From NCBI RefSeq assembly GCF_901709675.1, contig NC_051106.1, positions 4,040,001 to 4,104,000 on the forward strand: a stretch of DNA of 64,000 bases, read 5' to 3'. The notes below the pieces were generated by a model. The model was not told the origin of the DNA and ran no database searches. It worked only from the letters and a program-made list of their open reading frames with translations. Position 1 is the first letter of the stretch. Every line of letters starts with the position of its first letter. Shown one piece after another: positions 1 through 13,300 of this stretch. A program made the translations under genes and the position numbers. The DNA is from Syngnathus acus. Lineage: Eukaryota > Chordata > Actinopteri > Syngnathiformes > Syngnathidae.

Positions 1-1193
1 GTTCTCGTCACAGATGTAAACAATGACACTTTCAATTTCCCATGATAGAATACATGGCTGCAAATGAACATGCTTTTCAACTTAGAATCTATACAGTATG
101 TGAATCACCCCAAAAAAAAATAATCCCACCTTTTCGCTTGACCCAGCCGCCCAGATGTTCTACACGCAGCTCTTATCCATCTGTCGGCAATGTGACGGAT
201 GAAACGACCAGATGGAATTACCTGGCTGCCCTCCCCCCTTTTTTTTTTTTTTTTTTGCAGCCCCATCAATAAAGTTCTTGTTTACCATTATGTGTGAAAT
301 GCGCCAGAGGAATGTGACTGTGTGTGTTTGTTTGAGCGTGTGTGTGTGTGTGTGTATGCATTGGGAGAAGCCATGTGTACTTACCCTCCCCATTGTTTTT
401 ACTGCAACCAGAGCAGGCCATTTGTTCAGAGGCCCAGACTAGCGATAGGGTTTGGTTGCATTTGATTGGCTGTCTGGTCCGCTCAGCGTTTCAGGGTTTT
501 GTTTAGCTTTAAGGGGGCGGGGCTGAGGATCGGGGTTCGCTTGGTGCCCGGTGTTGTGCGAGCAGTGGTGCGGGCCTCCTAACACCATCACAGGGTGTTT
601 CGGCCCGCTTCACTACACCGGATCTGAGGGAGCGGACCCTAGCCAATTAAGAGCCGCCGCTGTCCGTCGAAGTGCGACCCGCCCCGTGCACCCCACCGAC
701 AGCTTTGATCTCTTGCACGCTACACAAAAAGTCCAGCCAGAACACTTTGCCCTCTCTGTGCTGGCTGTGGACGACAGGCCCTGTCCAATTATTACAATCT
801 AGTTTCAGCATTTCTGGGTAATCAGACAAGAAGATGACAAATTACCTCGGTCTCGTTCCATCTGCCTCTGACCAAGCTGCTTTTTTTCTTTTTTCCATTT
901 GCTTGACTTCAACAATGAACTCCTGTACTCAAGCCAATCTGTAAAAAGGAGAGTTTTTTCCCCCTTAAAAACTATGCACTGTATGTATATATTAATTGGA
1001 TGATTTTCCAAAATAAAAGCCTTAATTATCCTTACAAGTGTAATGATGAAATCTGTCTATGCGTGACATATTGTCAAATTTCCATTTTATGACCTAGTCA
1101 AATACTAGATATATCTTTGTTACACTTGGTTGAATCTAGATTTGTTTTGTAGAGAGTTTGAGAGTTATGCTTTGTATGCGTGTCCACCCTCAG
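1..1193 (+). other. fgfrl1 intron (left edge)
   Basis: This is sequence upstream of the first fgfrl1 exon in the window. The first visible exon starts in the middle of a codon, so at least one coding exon with the signal peptide lies further left. The stretch holds a T-run near 240-256 and a short GT repeat near 338-355. No convincing exon is seen here. Confidence 0.6.
338..355. repeat. GT dinucleotide microsatellite
   Basis: About nine GT units stand in tandem inside the left-hand fgfrl1 intron. Confidence 0.8.
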
Positions 1194-4100
1194 GACCTCC
1201 ACGTGTGTCTGAGAAGGTTGTTCACCGACAGACGGTTCGCCTCGGGAGCGCCATCAAGCTGCCTTGCCCGGTGGAAGGAGATCCTCCGCCACTCATCATG
1301 TGGACCAAAGATGGACGCAACATCCACAGCGGCTGGATCCGTTTCCGGATCCTCCGCGTGGGCCTGAAGATTAAGGAGGTGGAGGCGGACGACACGGGCA
1401 CATACATCTGTAAAGCCACAAACGGCTTTGGTAGCGTCAACGTCAACTACACCCTCATTGTCATTGGTAAGGATAAAGTTATTTTTTTATTTTATTTTTT
1501 AATTAAGTCAACTCAAAAGTCTTCCTTACAATAAGGTCTCAGGTAACGACCAATCACGGCTCTACTATGGTCGCCTGAGCCCTCGCGTGATAGGCTGACA
1601 TCTTGTATGACATCATACAAAACGTTTCATGGGACTTCACCTGTTGGTTGAGAATTGTACAACCACACGTGTAAGTCGCTTAAGAAAGCACATGAAGTAT
1701 TAATATAATGTGAACTAGTCACATTTTGAACATTATATCTTTTTATAAAAAAGTTCATTTTAACATGCTGTGGATCACTTGTTAAAGGAACCCCCCCCCC
1801 CCCCCCTCCCTGAGGTGAAGGTCGAGAGCAAGTGGATTTCCAAAGATTTAGCGGTGAATCCTTTCCTAGTTGAGCGTGTTACAGCCGCTACCTCTCAGTG
1901 CCCAAAGTCAACAGCAGCACGGGATATTGTTTCATACTACTTCATCCTTGATGAATCAAATGGATCTGGAGCTCTTCCTCCGCCGTAGGCTACTTTCATC
2001 GTCAGCAGGAGGGCCACCGAAAGAAACGCAGTCAGCGTAAACGGGGCGCTTGGTTTTCAGACTGTCGCGCAGCTTCTGAATGAGGCATAAATGTGGCCGC
2101 CAACAGCCTTTGTGTCTGTTTTGTGTGTGTGCAGCGAGTGTATTTCCTTTCGGGGCTGGAGCGGCCGCTGGCATGATGAATGAGCGGAGCTGAGCGTGAA
2201 GGCTGTGTTTAGTCTAATTACTCGAAGATGCCTAATTAGGGCCGGAGAATGTGCACTGTCGCTCTCCTTAGAAGAAGAACCATAATCAGGCAGATGTGGA
2301 AGCACGGCAGAAAAAAAGGTGCTTTACTGCAATAAAGCAGGGCTTGTGTGTTGGGAATAGTGTGGACGCATGTTTATTTCCAGGAGTTCAAAGGGGGTGT
2401 CTGCTGAATGTGCTGAAATGAAAGGTTGCAGTGGAGGCATACAGCCAACCTTAATGTCAAGGTTCCTCGCGCTACGCCGCGTATCATCAAAGTCAGACGT
2501 CATCACATAAAGGCCGTTGTGAGTTTTTACCATCACTTTTAATTGGAGCTCATTTTGAAATTATAATAGGACACCAGCAGCGTGTCATTTGAAGCCTTTT
2601 TGAAAGTGTAGTTGGCCTGCTACAATTTTTTTTTATGGCCACCTTTAGTGTGTAATTATAGATGCTTGAGTTTATCAGACATTTGTCATTTGCATCAAAT
2701 GATTGCTTGGTATTACTATAAAATCTGCTGTAGATAAAATATGATGAAGCTACACTTTTATTATCCATCTTAATGTAGCGATCTCTCATTTGGGTCATGT
2801 TTTCCACATTCCTCCCTATTTATGTCATTATTTCTTCATTTAATCAAATTGAATGTGTCTGCACAAACAGTTCAACTTACAAGCAGCCTCTGGGAACCTG
2901 TTGCGTTTGTAAAATCAGGACTACCAGGATCATAGTGAAACAAATTGAGAGTTTATGAAATCTTAACATTTGTTTAAAAAAAAAAAAGAATGAGGTCAGA
3001 GCACATTCAGGCGATCCTACGGCAAAACCATGCAAGAGTAGATAAAGATACATAGGACCATCAGTGAGCGGGGAGATGCGAGTGGCGGTGGTGGAAGGCG
3101 GGGAAGTGGGTCCTTTCCCCATCTGCCGCAGACAGCCTGTCCTCCCTAAAGCTATCTGAAGAATCTGGTCAGTCGGTGCAACATGGCGCCTCCTCAATCC
3201 CTCCAGCTGGCTGTTTAGGCCTGTTTAGGGTGGTCTCCTGACAACTGGCCCCATCACTTCCAGGCTCCCCCTCCAGGATGGAGCCATGCCTGCAGCAACC
3301 TCCGGGAAGTCACATAAACATTGGACCGTCATGTTTATGTGTGGATTTTACGAGCAATAAACGGCAGAATAATTCAGGGCTGATAGCATTTGTATCTTCT
3401 GCTCCACTCTGGTGATGATTTCAGGCTAAACAGTGTGTCCTGTGTGTCCCTGATCACCTGTGGAAGTGGAGTGTGATGAACTTTCCCCTTGCATTACATT
3501 GTCGCCATCAACATCTGGAGCTCATTGTGGGCCCAAATCATCCGGGCTTTTTCCTGTGATTCAACTGGCACAGGAGGCCAGTGACCTGTTTCCTGTAGCT
3601 GGATTTGTGAATGAAGTGGGAGCGGATGGCGTCAGCCCCCCCCCCCCAAACACTGTAACAAGAGTATGCAAGGATTCAGGGTGGATTGCATTTTAAGCTT
3701 TTTGTTTTCCTCTATGTGTAGCCTACTCATGTTCTTGATTCATGACTGCTGGGATTTTCACCAAGCACTTACAATATAAACATTTGGTGAGTAAATTGAA
3801 GTTGCAGCTTGTATTCAAGCTTGTATTGCTATTAATTGAGCGGCTTTGCTAAAATAGCAATGAATAGGCAGCAATGTCATGTTCAACCTGACCTCTGTCT
3901 ACAGCCAGCATTGTGTAAAGACAATAATGGCAAGGTTAGCAATAAATCATGCATAAAGGGCGCCATTGTTTTCCCAAATTCACCAAAACGGTGAAAGGAA
4001 ATTGAGTTTTGGGGGGGGAAACGGTCCAAAGAAACTTCGGCAATGAGGGCCCGTGTTCTGTTTGGATTGGGAGGTTCAGGACCCGGCAGGAATGTTGAGC

Positions 4101-6949
4101 GCCTAAGCGAGCAACACAGGGTGATTTCTTCCAGCGCAGAATGTTTTTTAAAGGAATGGGTTATTATAGTTGGCCAGTTGAGGGCCCTTCAAATAGCCGT
4201 GACATCATGGCTAGGCCTGGTGCTGCAGGGGACAAACAAAGGAGGGTTTGTACCTAGAACCCTCCGGAGCTTTCGGGGTTTCGGGGGGGGTGGAGGGACG
4301 AGGCGGGTTAGAAGTCACATCTGCTCTCTTTACCCGGTACCGGAGCGTGCCAAACCGTAACTTGTGGTGAAGCAACGTCCGAAAAACGCGTGAAGCGCTG
4401 GCTGGCACACAAAATATGACTTTCTTACCAATTATCTACTTAGCATCGGTGTCAGACGGAGATTGTTGGCGACCCGCTCCTTTTAATTCATCACCCCTTA
4501 ATTTAAAAGGTCGATACGCATCACAAACGCTCGATTGGGTTTCAGTCATTATACTTTCCGTAAGCCGCGTCTTAACTGCGCCGCATGATGTCAGCCGCTG
4601 ACATAAACGCCACAGCTGTCTCTCCTGGAATTGTGCTCGTGAAAAACTCGCATCGTATTACTCCCACCCAAATGCTACGCAGTCTGACCCAAGCATGCGA
4701 CCCGCTATATGTACAAATGGTGAATTTACAGAGATGGCGCCAAGTGATGCTGTCGCAGCGTCGTTTTAATAGGAATTCCGGCGCCTTCTTTATTTTCACA
4801 CTACTCCACTTTCCAGTGTTGCCTCATTATCCGGCTGATTTCGGGGGCTGCCATGAGAGGTGCCAACGGGCTCCTTAAGGGCAACTTGAAGGTCTTGCTC
4901 AAGGTCGCTGAGGGCCTCTTTTTCCATAATACAAGATATTGTATGTCCTGGATGTTTCTTTAGACATATGCTGTTTTGTGACCAGGAAGTAGAAATTAGA
5001 AGATTCCTGAGATTTTAAAAAAATTGCTATATTGGGATATCTTCTTGTTTCACCAGATGACTCAGGTTCTGATAGGACCAGACTTGCCGTGTTTGATGGC
5101 GCACATTCAGAGCATGGTTCTGACAGCTTGGCAGAAAAGCTTGGTAAGTCTTGCATCACGCATAGAATAAGTCATGATTGATTAATAATGATTAATTAGA
5201 GGATTTTTTTTTTGTGGTCAGTGCGCCCCCGCTTTACCCAGCCCGCTAAGATGAGGAAGAGGGTGATAGCCCGACCCGTGGGCAGCTCGGTGCGCCTCAA
5301 ATGCACAGCCAGCGGGACGCCTCGGCCGGACATCGTATGGCTGAAGGACGACCGGCCGCTGACCGAGCAAGAGGTCGGCCAGGGCCGTCAGAACAAATGG
5401 ACCCTGACCTTGAAGAACCTGATGCCAGAGCACAGCGGCAGATACACCTGCAGGGTGTCCAATCGGGCGGGAGAAATCAACGCTACGTATAAAGTGGAGG
5501 TTATACGTGAGTATCGCAGGAAAGCTGATATTAGTGTAAAAGATGGAAGCAAGGATGGCAGTTGGTGGAACAACACAGAAAGTGCAAATATAGATATATA
5601 TATATATAAATATACTGTAACCTTTCAAACCATCTCTGATCTTCTGTACCTAGTCCTGACTTGCGATCACATCTTCACCACATGCTGGATGAATGTGTAT
5701 AATCACGTCCATGAGAAGCACATTGAGGAAGCAGGCGAGCGAGGCCTTGTCCCGTGGCGCTCGCTCTGGGGAATTGGGGGGGCGGGCGCAAGAGACGCTT
5801 TAACTCAAAGCCCCTCCACCCAATCTGGATCTGATTATAGGCCAGCTGCCTGCACTGTACAACCGGGAGCAGAGAAAGAGAGGAAACTAATCACACATGC
5901 TTATGGTGTTACACGTGCTTCTCTATCCTCTGTGTCTGTCTGTCTGTCAGAGTTGTACGCCCGAGGCCAAGCTCTGTGCGGACATCCCCAGAAGAGCCGT
6001 CGCATAAAAAGCGCATCTCTATTTGTGTCGTGTCTACAGAGAGGACCAACTCCAAACCTGTTCTGACGGGCACTCACCCCCTCAACACCACGGTGGACTA
6101 CGGAGGGACCACGTCGTTCCAGTGCAAAGTGAGGAGCGACGTCAAGCCGGTTATCCAGTGGCTGAAGCGCGTGGAGACTAATGAGGAGAGCCGCTACAAC
6201 TCCACCATTGAAGTGGGAGACCACCGCTTCGTGGTGCTGCCCACGGGGGAGGTGTGGTCGCGACCCGACGGCTCCTACCTCAACAAGCTGCTCATTACCC
6301 GCGCCAAGGAGGAGGACGCCGGCATGTACATCTGCTTAGGTGCCAACACCATGGGGTACAGCTTCCGCAGCGCCTTCCTCACTGTGTTGCCAGGTGAGGG
6401 CCCACAAATGGCGAAAAAGTATTTTCGTAGTATAAATCGTATTTTCATCAATCAAATGTATCAGACAAAGATAACCCAATATTGAATCAATAAACACTTT
6501 TGGTGTGGTGGCCTTCTTTTGCAGATGCCAAGCCCCCCATGATGCCTGTCTTTCCGGCGGCCTCCAGCTCTCTGCCCTGGCCGGTCATCATTGGCATCCC
6601 TGCCGGAATCGTCTTCATCTTCGGCACCGTGCTTCTCTGGTTCTGCCAGAGTAGAAAGCAGTGCCCCCCTCCCAGCAACACCGCCCCCCACCGGGTCCCT
6701 CCGTGTCGAGAGCGGGAGCGAAGCTGCGTCGCGCCATCGTCCGGTTCGTCCAGCCCGGATAAAGACTGCGGGAGCTCCCTGAATTACGAGGAGTACCTGG
6801 CGCAGCAGCAGCAGCTCCTCCTCAAACAGGGAAGCGCCGCCATCCCGGCCAAGATCTATCCCAAAATCTACACTGACATTCACACGCACACACACTCCCA
6901 TGTGGACGGCAAAGTGCATCAGCATCAACACATTCATTTCCAGTGTTAG
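1194..6949 (+). CDS. fgfrl1: Fibroblast growth factor receptor-like 1 (3' part, 5' truncated by window)
   Basis: Single-pass membrane FGF receptor relative with three Ig domains and no kinase. In vertebrates it binds FGFs and acts in adhesion and kidney or skeletal development. Exons: 1194-1466, 5057-5143, 5222-5506, 6040-6393, 6525-6949; together 473 codons plus stop. Ig1 carries [13 protein letters not shown] and ends near [12 protein letters not shown] short acidic linker exon (5057-5143) is poorly conserved. Ig2 begins [20 protein letters not shown]. Ig3 contains [20 protein letters not shown] and ends [14 protein letters not shown]. The last exon encodes the transmembrane helix ([20 protein letters not shown]) and a short tail ending in the family's His-rich motif ([12 protein letters not shown] ... 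HIHFQC). The first exon starts at codon position 2, so the signal-peptide exon is outside the window. The gene is certain; the fish paralogue (a or b) is not determined. Confidence 0.96.
1467..5056 (+). other. fgfrl1 intron between Ig1 and linker exon
   Basis: A 3.6-kb intron. It contains a C-run near 1792-1807, A/T runs and short open frames without family resemblance. I see no nested gene. Confidence 0.6.
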
Positions 6950-8640
6950 CAGATCAGAAAAGAAAAACTTCACGGCGGGACATTGTCGGGGGGGGGGGGA
7001 ACCACCCCAAATTGGCCAGTCAAAAGACAACGTGACGACATCATCACATTTGGTGCTGTCGCTTTGATTTGATATTTTTTGTGTGTGTCCAAGTTGTCAG
7101 ACTCTCACGCCACTAAAGATCCGCCAGTCCTTGCCTGCGCACTTAATTTAAAAAGGACGGGAAGTTGTGTTTGGTGTGAGTGTGAACGCAGCTGTTGCGG
7201 CCTCGTGAAAAAGGTCACGTTTGCAAGGAAGTGTCCGGAACTCGCGCTTCACCTTCGGTTTCATCAGCTGTTCAAAATGGTACTGGAGGTGCACAAAAGG
7301 GGTTTGACACATCCTACTCAGGTTGTTCTCTCGTGAAAGACGCTTCATGTTTTACAATGAAGACCACTATCTTTTTTTTTTTTTTTAATCACATGAAATG
7401 TCTGAACTCCCAATTCAAAATTTCTGTCTTTGCAAGGATATTTATGCTCAGTTGATTGACACTATCAGAGAAGCATCCAGCTAACAGTTATTGTGAGTTT
7501 GGTCTAGTAAAGTCATGTAACTAGTAAAAACGAGTTTTAGGGTCATCGTTTCCACCGATAGTATCCACTCTGCTCGGCTCTACTCCCACTGCCACAATTC
7601 ACGAGCCCCTCCCTACCTCGTTAGTGACGTCACGTTACAGCGACTGTCACGGGCAAATAAATGGAGTGCGTTACTCTGATTAATTGTTGCAACTGATCTG
7701 AAGAAGGTTGTGCAAGCGAAAGCAGACATGCTTTTTTTGTTTGCATTGGAAATGCGGGACATGGGACATTCGCCGCAAAATTGAAGTTTCCATCAACTTT
7801 GCAGATTGCAACTCAAAAGCAGTCGTTTGTGTTTGCAAGCAAAATGCAGGTAAATATTGACGTCACGTTTTAGAACCGGGTTACTTTTTTTTGAACCACG
7901 GAGGAGGTACCAAAAAAATAAGCGAGTAGGGTAGAGTGAAGCCGGGTGGATTTGTCTGTGGAAACGGGGCTAAAGTAGAGTAGAGTCGGGTAGATTGGTC
8001 GGTGGAAACGAGGCTTATGTCATCATTTACATATGGAAAGACCTTTTATTTGTGGTGTGTCTCAGTGTGGTTTGTAGCAAATCACTTTGTGACAGTGTCA
8101 ATCAAAACAATAGTTCTTGCCAAGGCTTTTGCAATAATTTGTATGTCAATTAAATTGTGCCTAATGTGCACCTAATGAACTGTCTGGCAAGTTTATCAAC
8201 ATAGTCCAAGACTGCAAGGGATGAGTGGAGTATGTTTCAGTGTTACCTGATTGTCTTTTTAATTAACTCGCCAAATTGCTACCGTTAGTTTCGAGTTCTC
8301 AACCAAATGAGTTTGTGAAGCTCCATGCATTTCTAATCAAATTGAGTCATGAATATTTAATTTATTTTGATTTTCTTTTTTAATGTATCAAAAGAAGTTT
8401 ATTTTTCTGAGTAAGGCGTTTTGCATTTCTATGTCATGTAATTATAAGTATACTTTGTGTCGTGTTTAGTATATTTGAAGTACAGTTTATTCACATGTAG
8501 TTGATTTAGCTGTGTATGCAAATGGTTCTTTTTTTGACAATCCCAAATGTTCTCATATAAAATCATCTCATTTGGTGGTTTGATTAAATGAACAAAATGT
8601 GGTATTGTGTTTTTTTTGTGTTCATAGGTGTGTTAGAGTA
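6950..8640 (+). other. fgfrl1 3' UTR and flank
   Basis: Noncoding sequence after the fgfrl1 stop. AATAAA occurs at 7656-7661, inside a candidate transposable element. The true poly(A) site could not be assigned. Confidence 0.5.
7547..8010. mobile_element. Candidate non-autonomous DNA transposon with terminal inverted repeats
   Basis: The left end (CGTTTCCACCGA at 7547-7558) is repeated inverted at the right end (TCGGTGGAAACG at 7999-8010). The inverted similarity continues inward through CT-rich CTACTC-type sequence. A second, direct copy of the right arm lies at about 7935-7968. Both arms also contain TGACGTCAC (7625 and 7858 region). There is no transposase frame. Clean target-site duplications were not found, so the superfamily is unassigned and the exact ends may be a few bases off. 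Confidence 0.5.
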
Positions 8641-9273
8641 GTGTTGGGCAAATGACCTGAATGAAGTGAGCCCAGGGATAATGGACTTGTCTTCTTGTAT
8701 CATTCTTTTTTTTCCAGGTGAGTGACAGGCCCCGCTTAGCCAGCACCAGACGACTAGCGGCCTTTTCTCATTTTGGCGACTCTAATGTTCCCTTTGGAGC
8801 TAAAATTTCCTTTCAGTGTTTCGGAAGCGCATTGTCCCGCTGTGGGAGCGTAGTGTGATGAGTCCGGGAAGAAGGGCTACATTGTGGACTTGCAGAGCTC
8901 CACTTTTGTCCAGATGGTTGCACCATGACCACAAGGACAGTGGTGACAAGGGTTTGGCTCCCCACAGGTGTGTTCAAAGATTGTTTTGAAATGGAATTTT
9001 AAATGCATGTAAGCAAATGATTGGGTCTTTAATGGGGTGTGTACAGCATATGGCCCAGCGGTTTAAGGGGCATGATGAGGGCTGTTAATCACACAGATGC
9101 ACCCCTGAAATGAGACAATTGGACCATGGTAAGAAATAGGATTGATTGACACCTGATATAAGATTTTTAAAAAAATGCACAAGTCACTGTTAAAGCTAAA
9201 ACACAATCTAATGTAGTATTTTACGAGTCAATATTGCGAAAAGTTGACCAAATCAAGGAAGAATGCGTTTATA

Positions 9274-9287
9274 CTGCCGTCTAGTGG
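9274..9287 (-). promoter_or_regulatory. CTCF-like motif, copy 1 (one mismatch)
   Basis: The reverse complement reads CCACTAGACGGCAG. It matches the CTCF core CCASYAGRKGGC at all but one position. It lies in copy 1 of the tandem duplication. Motif match only. Confidence 0.35.
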
Positions 9288-9492
9288 TTTGTGTGGTAAA
9301 CTGCAGGTACACTAAAACGTGTTGAATGTAACGTATATTATTTAATGTAATATATCCTAATATGAAATAGGATAGATTAAGACACCTGATATAAGATTAG
9401 AAAATGCACATGTCACTTAAAGATAAAACACTATCTAATGTGGAATTTTACATGAGTCATTATTGCTAAAACTTGACAAAAGTGCGTTTATA

Positions 9493-9506
9493 CTGCCATC
9501 TAGTGG
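9493..9506 (-). promoter_or_regulatory. CTCF-like motif, copy 2 (perfect core)
   Basis: The reverse complement reads CCACTAGATGGCAG, a full match to the CTCF core consensus CCASYAGRKGGC plus its RS extension. It lies in copy 2 of the tandem duplication between convergent fgfrl1 and tacc3. Motif match only. Confidence 0.45.
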
Positions 9507-10319
9507 TTTGTGTGGCAAACTGCAGGTACACTAAAACTGACATTAAATTACATTGAATTTGTGTCGACCGAGTGTTGACCAATTTATTTATTATTATTTT
9601 TAACTCGCATTAGAGAAAACTAATGTAGTTTGAATTTGATGTGATCTATAAATAAGCCATCAATAAACTATATTGTGTGAAACACACAATGTGATAAAAA
9701 ACAATTTAAATTGAAAGATCAATTTAAACCAAACATTTTAAATGGAGCGTCCTTGAATAATCTAATCCCAATCTATTGAGATATGATTCAAATTGTATCC
9801 AAATTTAGAAAGAAAAAGATACACCTGGTAAATTGCATTATTTTATTATCATTACAGCATTTCTTTCTCATTCATCTTGTATACACAAGGCAAGTTTTTC
9901 AAGTAGACATAACTTTTAAATGCTCAACATGTCACTGCAAATTTCGACACAAACTATACTGTGTATTGCAAAAGTATTTTATCTCTTTACAATGAAAAAA
10001 AAAAAACTATTCAAAAATCACTCCCAACGTGGAGGCAACTTGCAGCCCAACAGTCAGCAAAGGGGGGGTCCAATTGTAGCAGGGTTAACCTAAATTAAAC
10101 CTCAAATGAAGAAAACATTTGAATACAGGTACATGTCTGGTCTTCTAATTGCATCTCTACACGACAGCATTAAACCTCAGCATACTGTACAATTAAATCT
10201 TTAATCATATTTAACAGTATTGTAAAAACGGACCAACATTAACAAGAGAATGACAATGACGAGAACAACATTAAAGAGAAAACATACTACAATTGAATAT
10301 GTACAGGGAGTGGGGACAT

Positions 10320-13300
10320 TCAGCCCTTCTGGACATTGCTGATGAGCTCATCACAGAGTTTGGTCAGCTCTTCAAACTCCTTCACCTATGACATTGAACA
10401 AAAGCAAGTTGGGGGTCACCTGCAGGCAAGTTCTAAAAAATAACTCAGTGGTGTTAAGTGTTGCATATTGTTGAATTCGGGGCCAGCCTGTATATTCTAT
10501 TCACCTTCTGATCCAGGTTCTTCTCCAGCGATTGCACCTTCAACTGCTCACGCCGCAGCTGGACTTGCAGCGCCGACACCTCCGCCTTGTTCTTGGCTCG
10601 CACTTCAGCGATTTCCTCGTTGGCTCTATTGGAGATGACAGCAATGTGAGCGAACAAAGTTTCATATGGGCAAATTTGAAACAAGTGGGCAAGATTTTTT
10701 TTTTTTACTGGCTAATTTTCTCCTCGGCATGAGCTTTGAGGGTCTGGTAGCGCTTCTCGTCCTGCTTGATCCTAACCATGTAGTCCTGAGAACAAGCTTT
10801 CAGGGTTTCTTCATTCTGGGGGGAACACGATTTGTCAAATATCGAATTGCATTAACCCAGTTCTTCATTTCATTCAACTGAGGTGGTTCTTACCTTTTTG
10901 AACCCCTCAATGATCTCTTTGTACTTTTCCAGTCGTCTAAAAAGGTCCGAGAGGGATCTCTCCATGGCGTTGAGGTCACTGGACACCTGCTCCTTCTCAA
11001 GCAGGACCTCGTCCAGCTTGGCTTGCGAAGCCTGGCGCTCCTTCTCTTGGTCCGCTGAACAACAACCACATCATCTTACATCTGAGGTATAACGCTTGAT
11101 AATTGTTTTTGTTTTGTTTTTTAACTCACCCATCATTTTTGCAATCATGAGTTCAAATTCTGCAATTATTTTCCTGTTGGAAAGGGGGAAATGTCAGCTG
11201 ATATGTTGTGAATAAAAAAAAAAAAGTACTGCCACCACACCTCATTTCTTGACCATCGCTTTGTAACTGGTTGTACTTTGCACACATTTGGTCTTCTTTT
11301 TCCTTGGCCTGTAAAACATAGACAACAATTAACCACACTGACTATATGTACTTTCAAGTACGAAGTACACGCCAAAGAAAAAAAATGCTACTGTGCTCAA
11401 GCAGGTCATACCTCGGCCTGCATTTTAGCAATGGCTGCATCCATGTCTTTCTGACTGTACTTGAGCACATCAATGATGTCCTCTGAGCTTGCAGGCTGCC
11501 TGAAAGCTGGGACGAGGCTCTCGAGGATTTGGGGAGTCTGTGGGACAACAAAAACATGGTAAGCATTTGACGTCATGTCCCCCAATCAACCCTGGGCAAA
11601 TTGCATCCAATGCTTACAGGAGTCGCGGCAGACTCTTCAGCCACTGGTAGAGGTTCAACCCTAAATCGGACAGAGAAATGTAACTGTTGAGATTTGCTTT
11701 TTGATTATTTGCTTTCCAGGAGGTGCACGCAGACAGTCATACCGTGAAAGGAGAGACGTGGGGTGAGGGGCTTGTAGTGGAAAGCCAGGGGCTCCAATCT
11801 TCTTCGGGCTTTCCCTCAGCAAGGGGTCGAACTTAAGGTACAAGGACTGTTTGCGCAGTGCAGACTCCTTGAACTTCTTGCATACAAAATCCATATTTAG
11901 ACAAAAACAAAATGCTCCAGGTTGTGTATCAACGCTCACAAAATGTACTAAATCACTCACCCTGGTTGAGCCAAACTGTTCAAGGTAGTCGATTTGTGCC
12001 TCAAAGTTGTTGGACATGACTAGGGAGGAATAACAAATAAATCTGCAGTCTTGAAATAAAACGGTTTATTTTGGCCACTGTGAAAATATCACTTGACAGG
12101 AGTAGGGGTGATGAAAAAAATAAAAATGACAAAATTCCATGTACTTACACTCTGTCCCAGGCACAAACATCTCAGTGAACTCTGGCAAGTTAGTCTGCGG
12201 TTGTTTTTCGGCGAAATCGTTGGAAGGCTTTTCAGCTTTGGGAGGTGAACCCTGGTCTTTGTCACAAACAGTCTCCTCAGCTTTCTGTCAGTGAATAAAA
12301 AAAAAAAAAAAAGATTATAGGGAATTTTTTTTTTTTTAGCAGCTTCTTCACACTGCTGGCCAGAGAGACCATGTATTGTAACTATAGCGCAGGAAAGAAT
12401 CAATTTCAAAAGAAATCAAATGATCCTGGTACCTGCTCCTGCAGCACTTCAGTGTTGGCTTGATCTGTGACCATGCTCTCCTCACCAGCCCTACAAAACA
12501 AAATAGCATATTTCCAGTTTAACAACAAAGCAAAGCTGCATTCAGATTGCGTTCAGTGTTGACATACTGAGCAACTGTTTTATGTGTAGTGTTGCGCCGA
12601 GGGCTGGTGTGCGGACTGCTCCCGGGAGAGTTGCTGATGTTGGACTTTGTGCCAAAAGGGTTAAAGTTGGGATCGTCCATCTTTTCAAAGTCAATCGAGT
12701 ATAAGCCTTTGGGGGAAATCGCATCTGCAGCATTGCCGGCTGCCGACTTGTCCACGTCATCTACTGGCGCTTTGCTGTCGGACAAAGGCTTCTCCTCTTT
12801 GGGCTTGTGACCACGTGGTTTTGCGGCAAACTTCTTGGGCGGGGGTTTCGCTTTGACATCGTCGTCGTCAAAGTTGAACTCTAGCTTGAATGGACCGTGC
12901 TTGGTGGGCGGGGCTGCCGTCAGGTGCTCCGAATCAGTGTTGGCGATGAGCTTTTTATCAGCTTGAACAGGCACCTCTTCATCAGCAGCCATTATCGGGG
13001 CCTCCTCAATGGGTGGTTTACTTTCTAGTGCCTTCCTCGACAGGACAGGGGAATTCTGGATTTTGGAGCCCCCCATTTTAAAAGGATCCATCATGTCAAT
13101 ACTGTCAAAATCAATCTTGTAGGTTCCTTTTGCCAGAAGGGGCTCATCTTCCACAAAACCATCTGAAGGTTTGTTTTCATCGTCTCTGGGGGGTGTCCCA
13201 GCGGGGACTTTGTCAGGTGTGGCGCTGCGTGTCTCTTGTTCCACGACAGGAACCTTCACCACGGTGACCACGCTGCTGTCTGCCGAGCTGACTTCAGCAG

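Larger units (their letters stand above)
9133..9537. repeat. Imperfect tandem duplication, two copies of about 180 bp
   Basis: Copy 1 is about 9133-9318 and copy 2 about 9364-9537. Both share ACACCTGATATAAGAT, the phrase GCGTTTATACTGCC, then TCTAGTGGTTTGTGTGG and AAACTGCAGGTACACTAAAA, with small indels between. A CTCF-like motif lies in each copy. Confidence 0.85.
8641..10319. other. Intergenic between fgfrl1 and tacc3
   Basis: This is a tail-to-tail interval. It holds the tandem duplication described separately and AT-rich sequence likely to include the tacc3 3' UTR. No protein gene or RNA gene is recognised. Confidence 0.6.

Noticed and set aside
5212-6066. 284-codon frame joining fgfrl1 Ig2 exon and intron
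   Set aside because: It reads through a good donor at 5507 into intron sequence; the spliced model matches FGFRL1.
6461-7030. 189-codon minus-strand frame over the last fgfrl1 exon
   Set aside because: Antisense shadow of the GC-rich fgfrl1 coding exon; the plus strand is clearly the conserved one.
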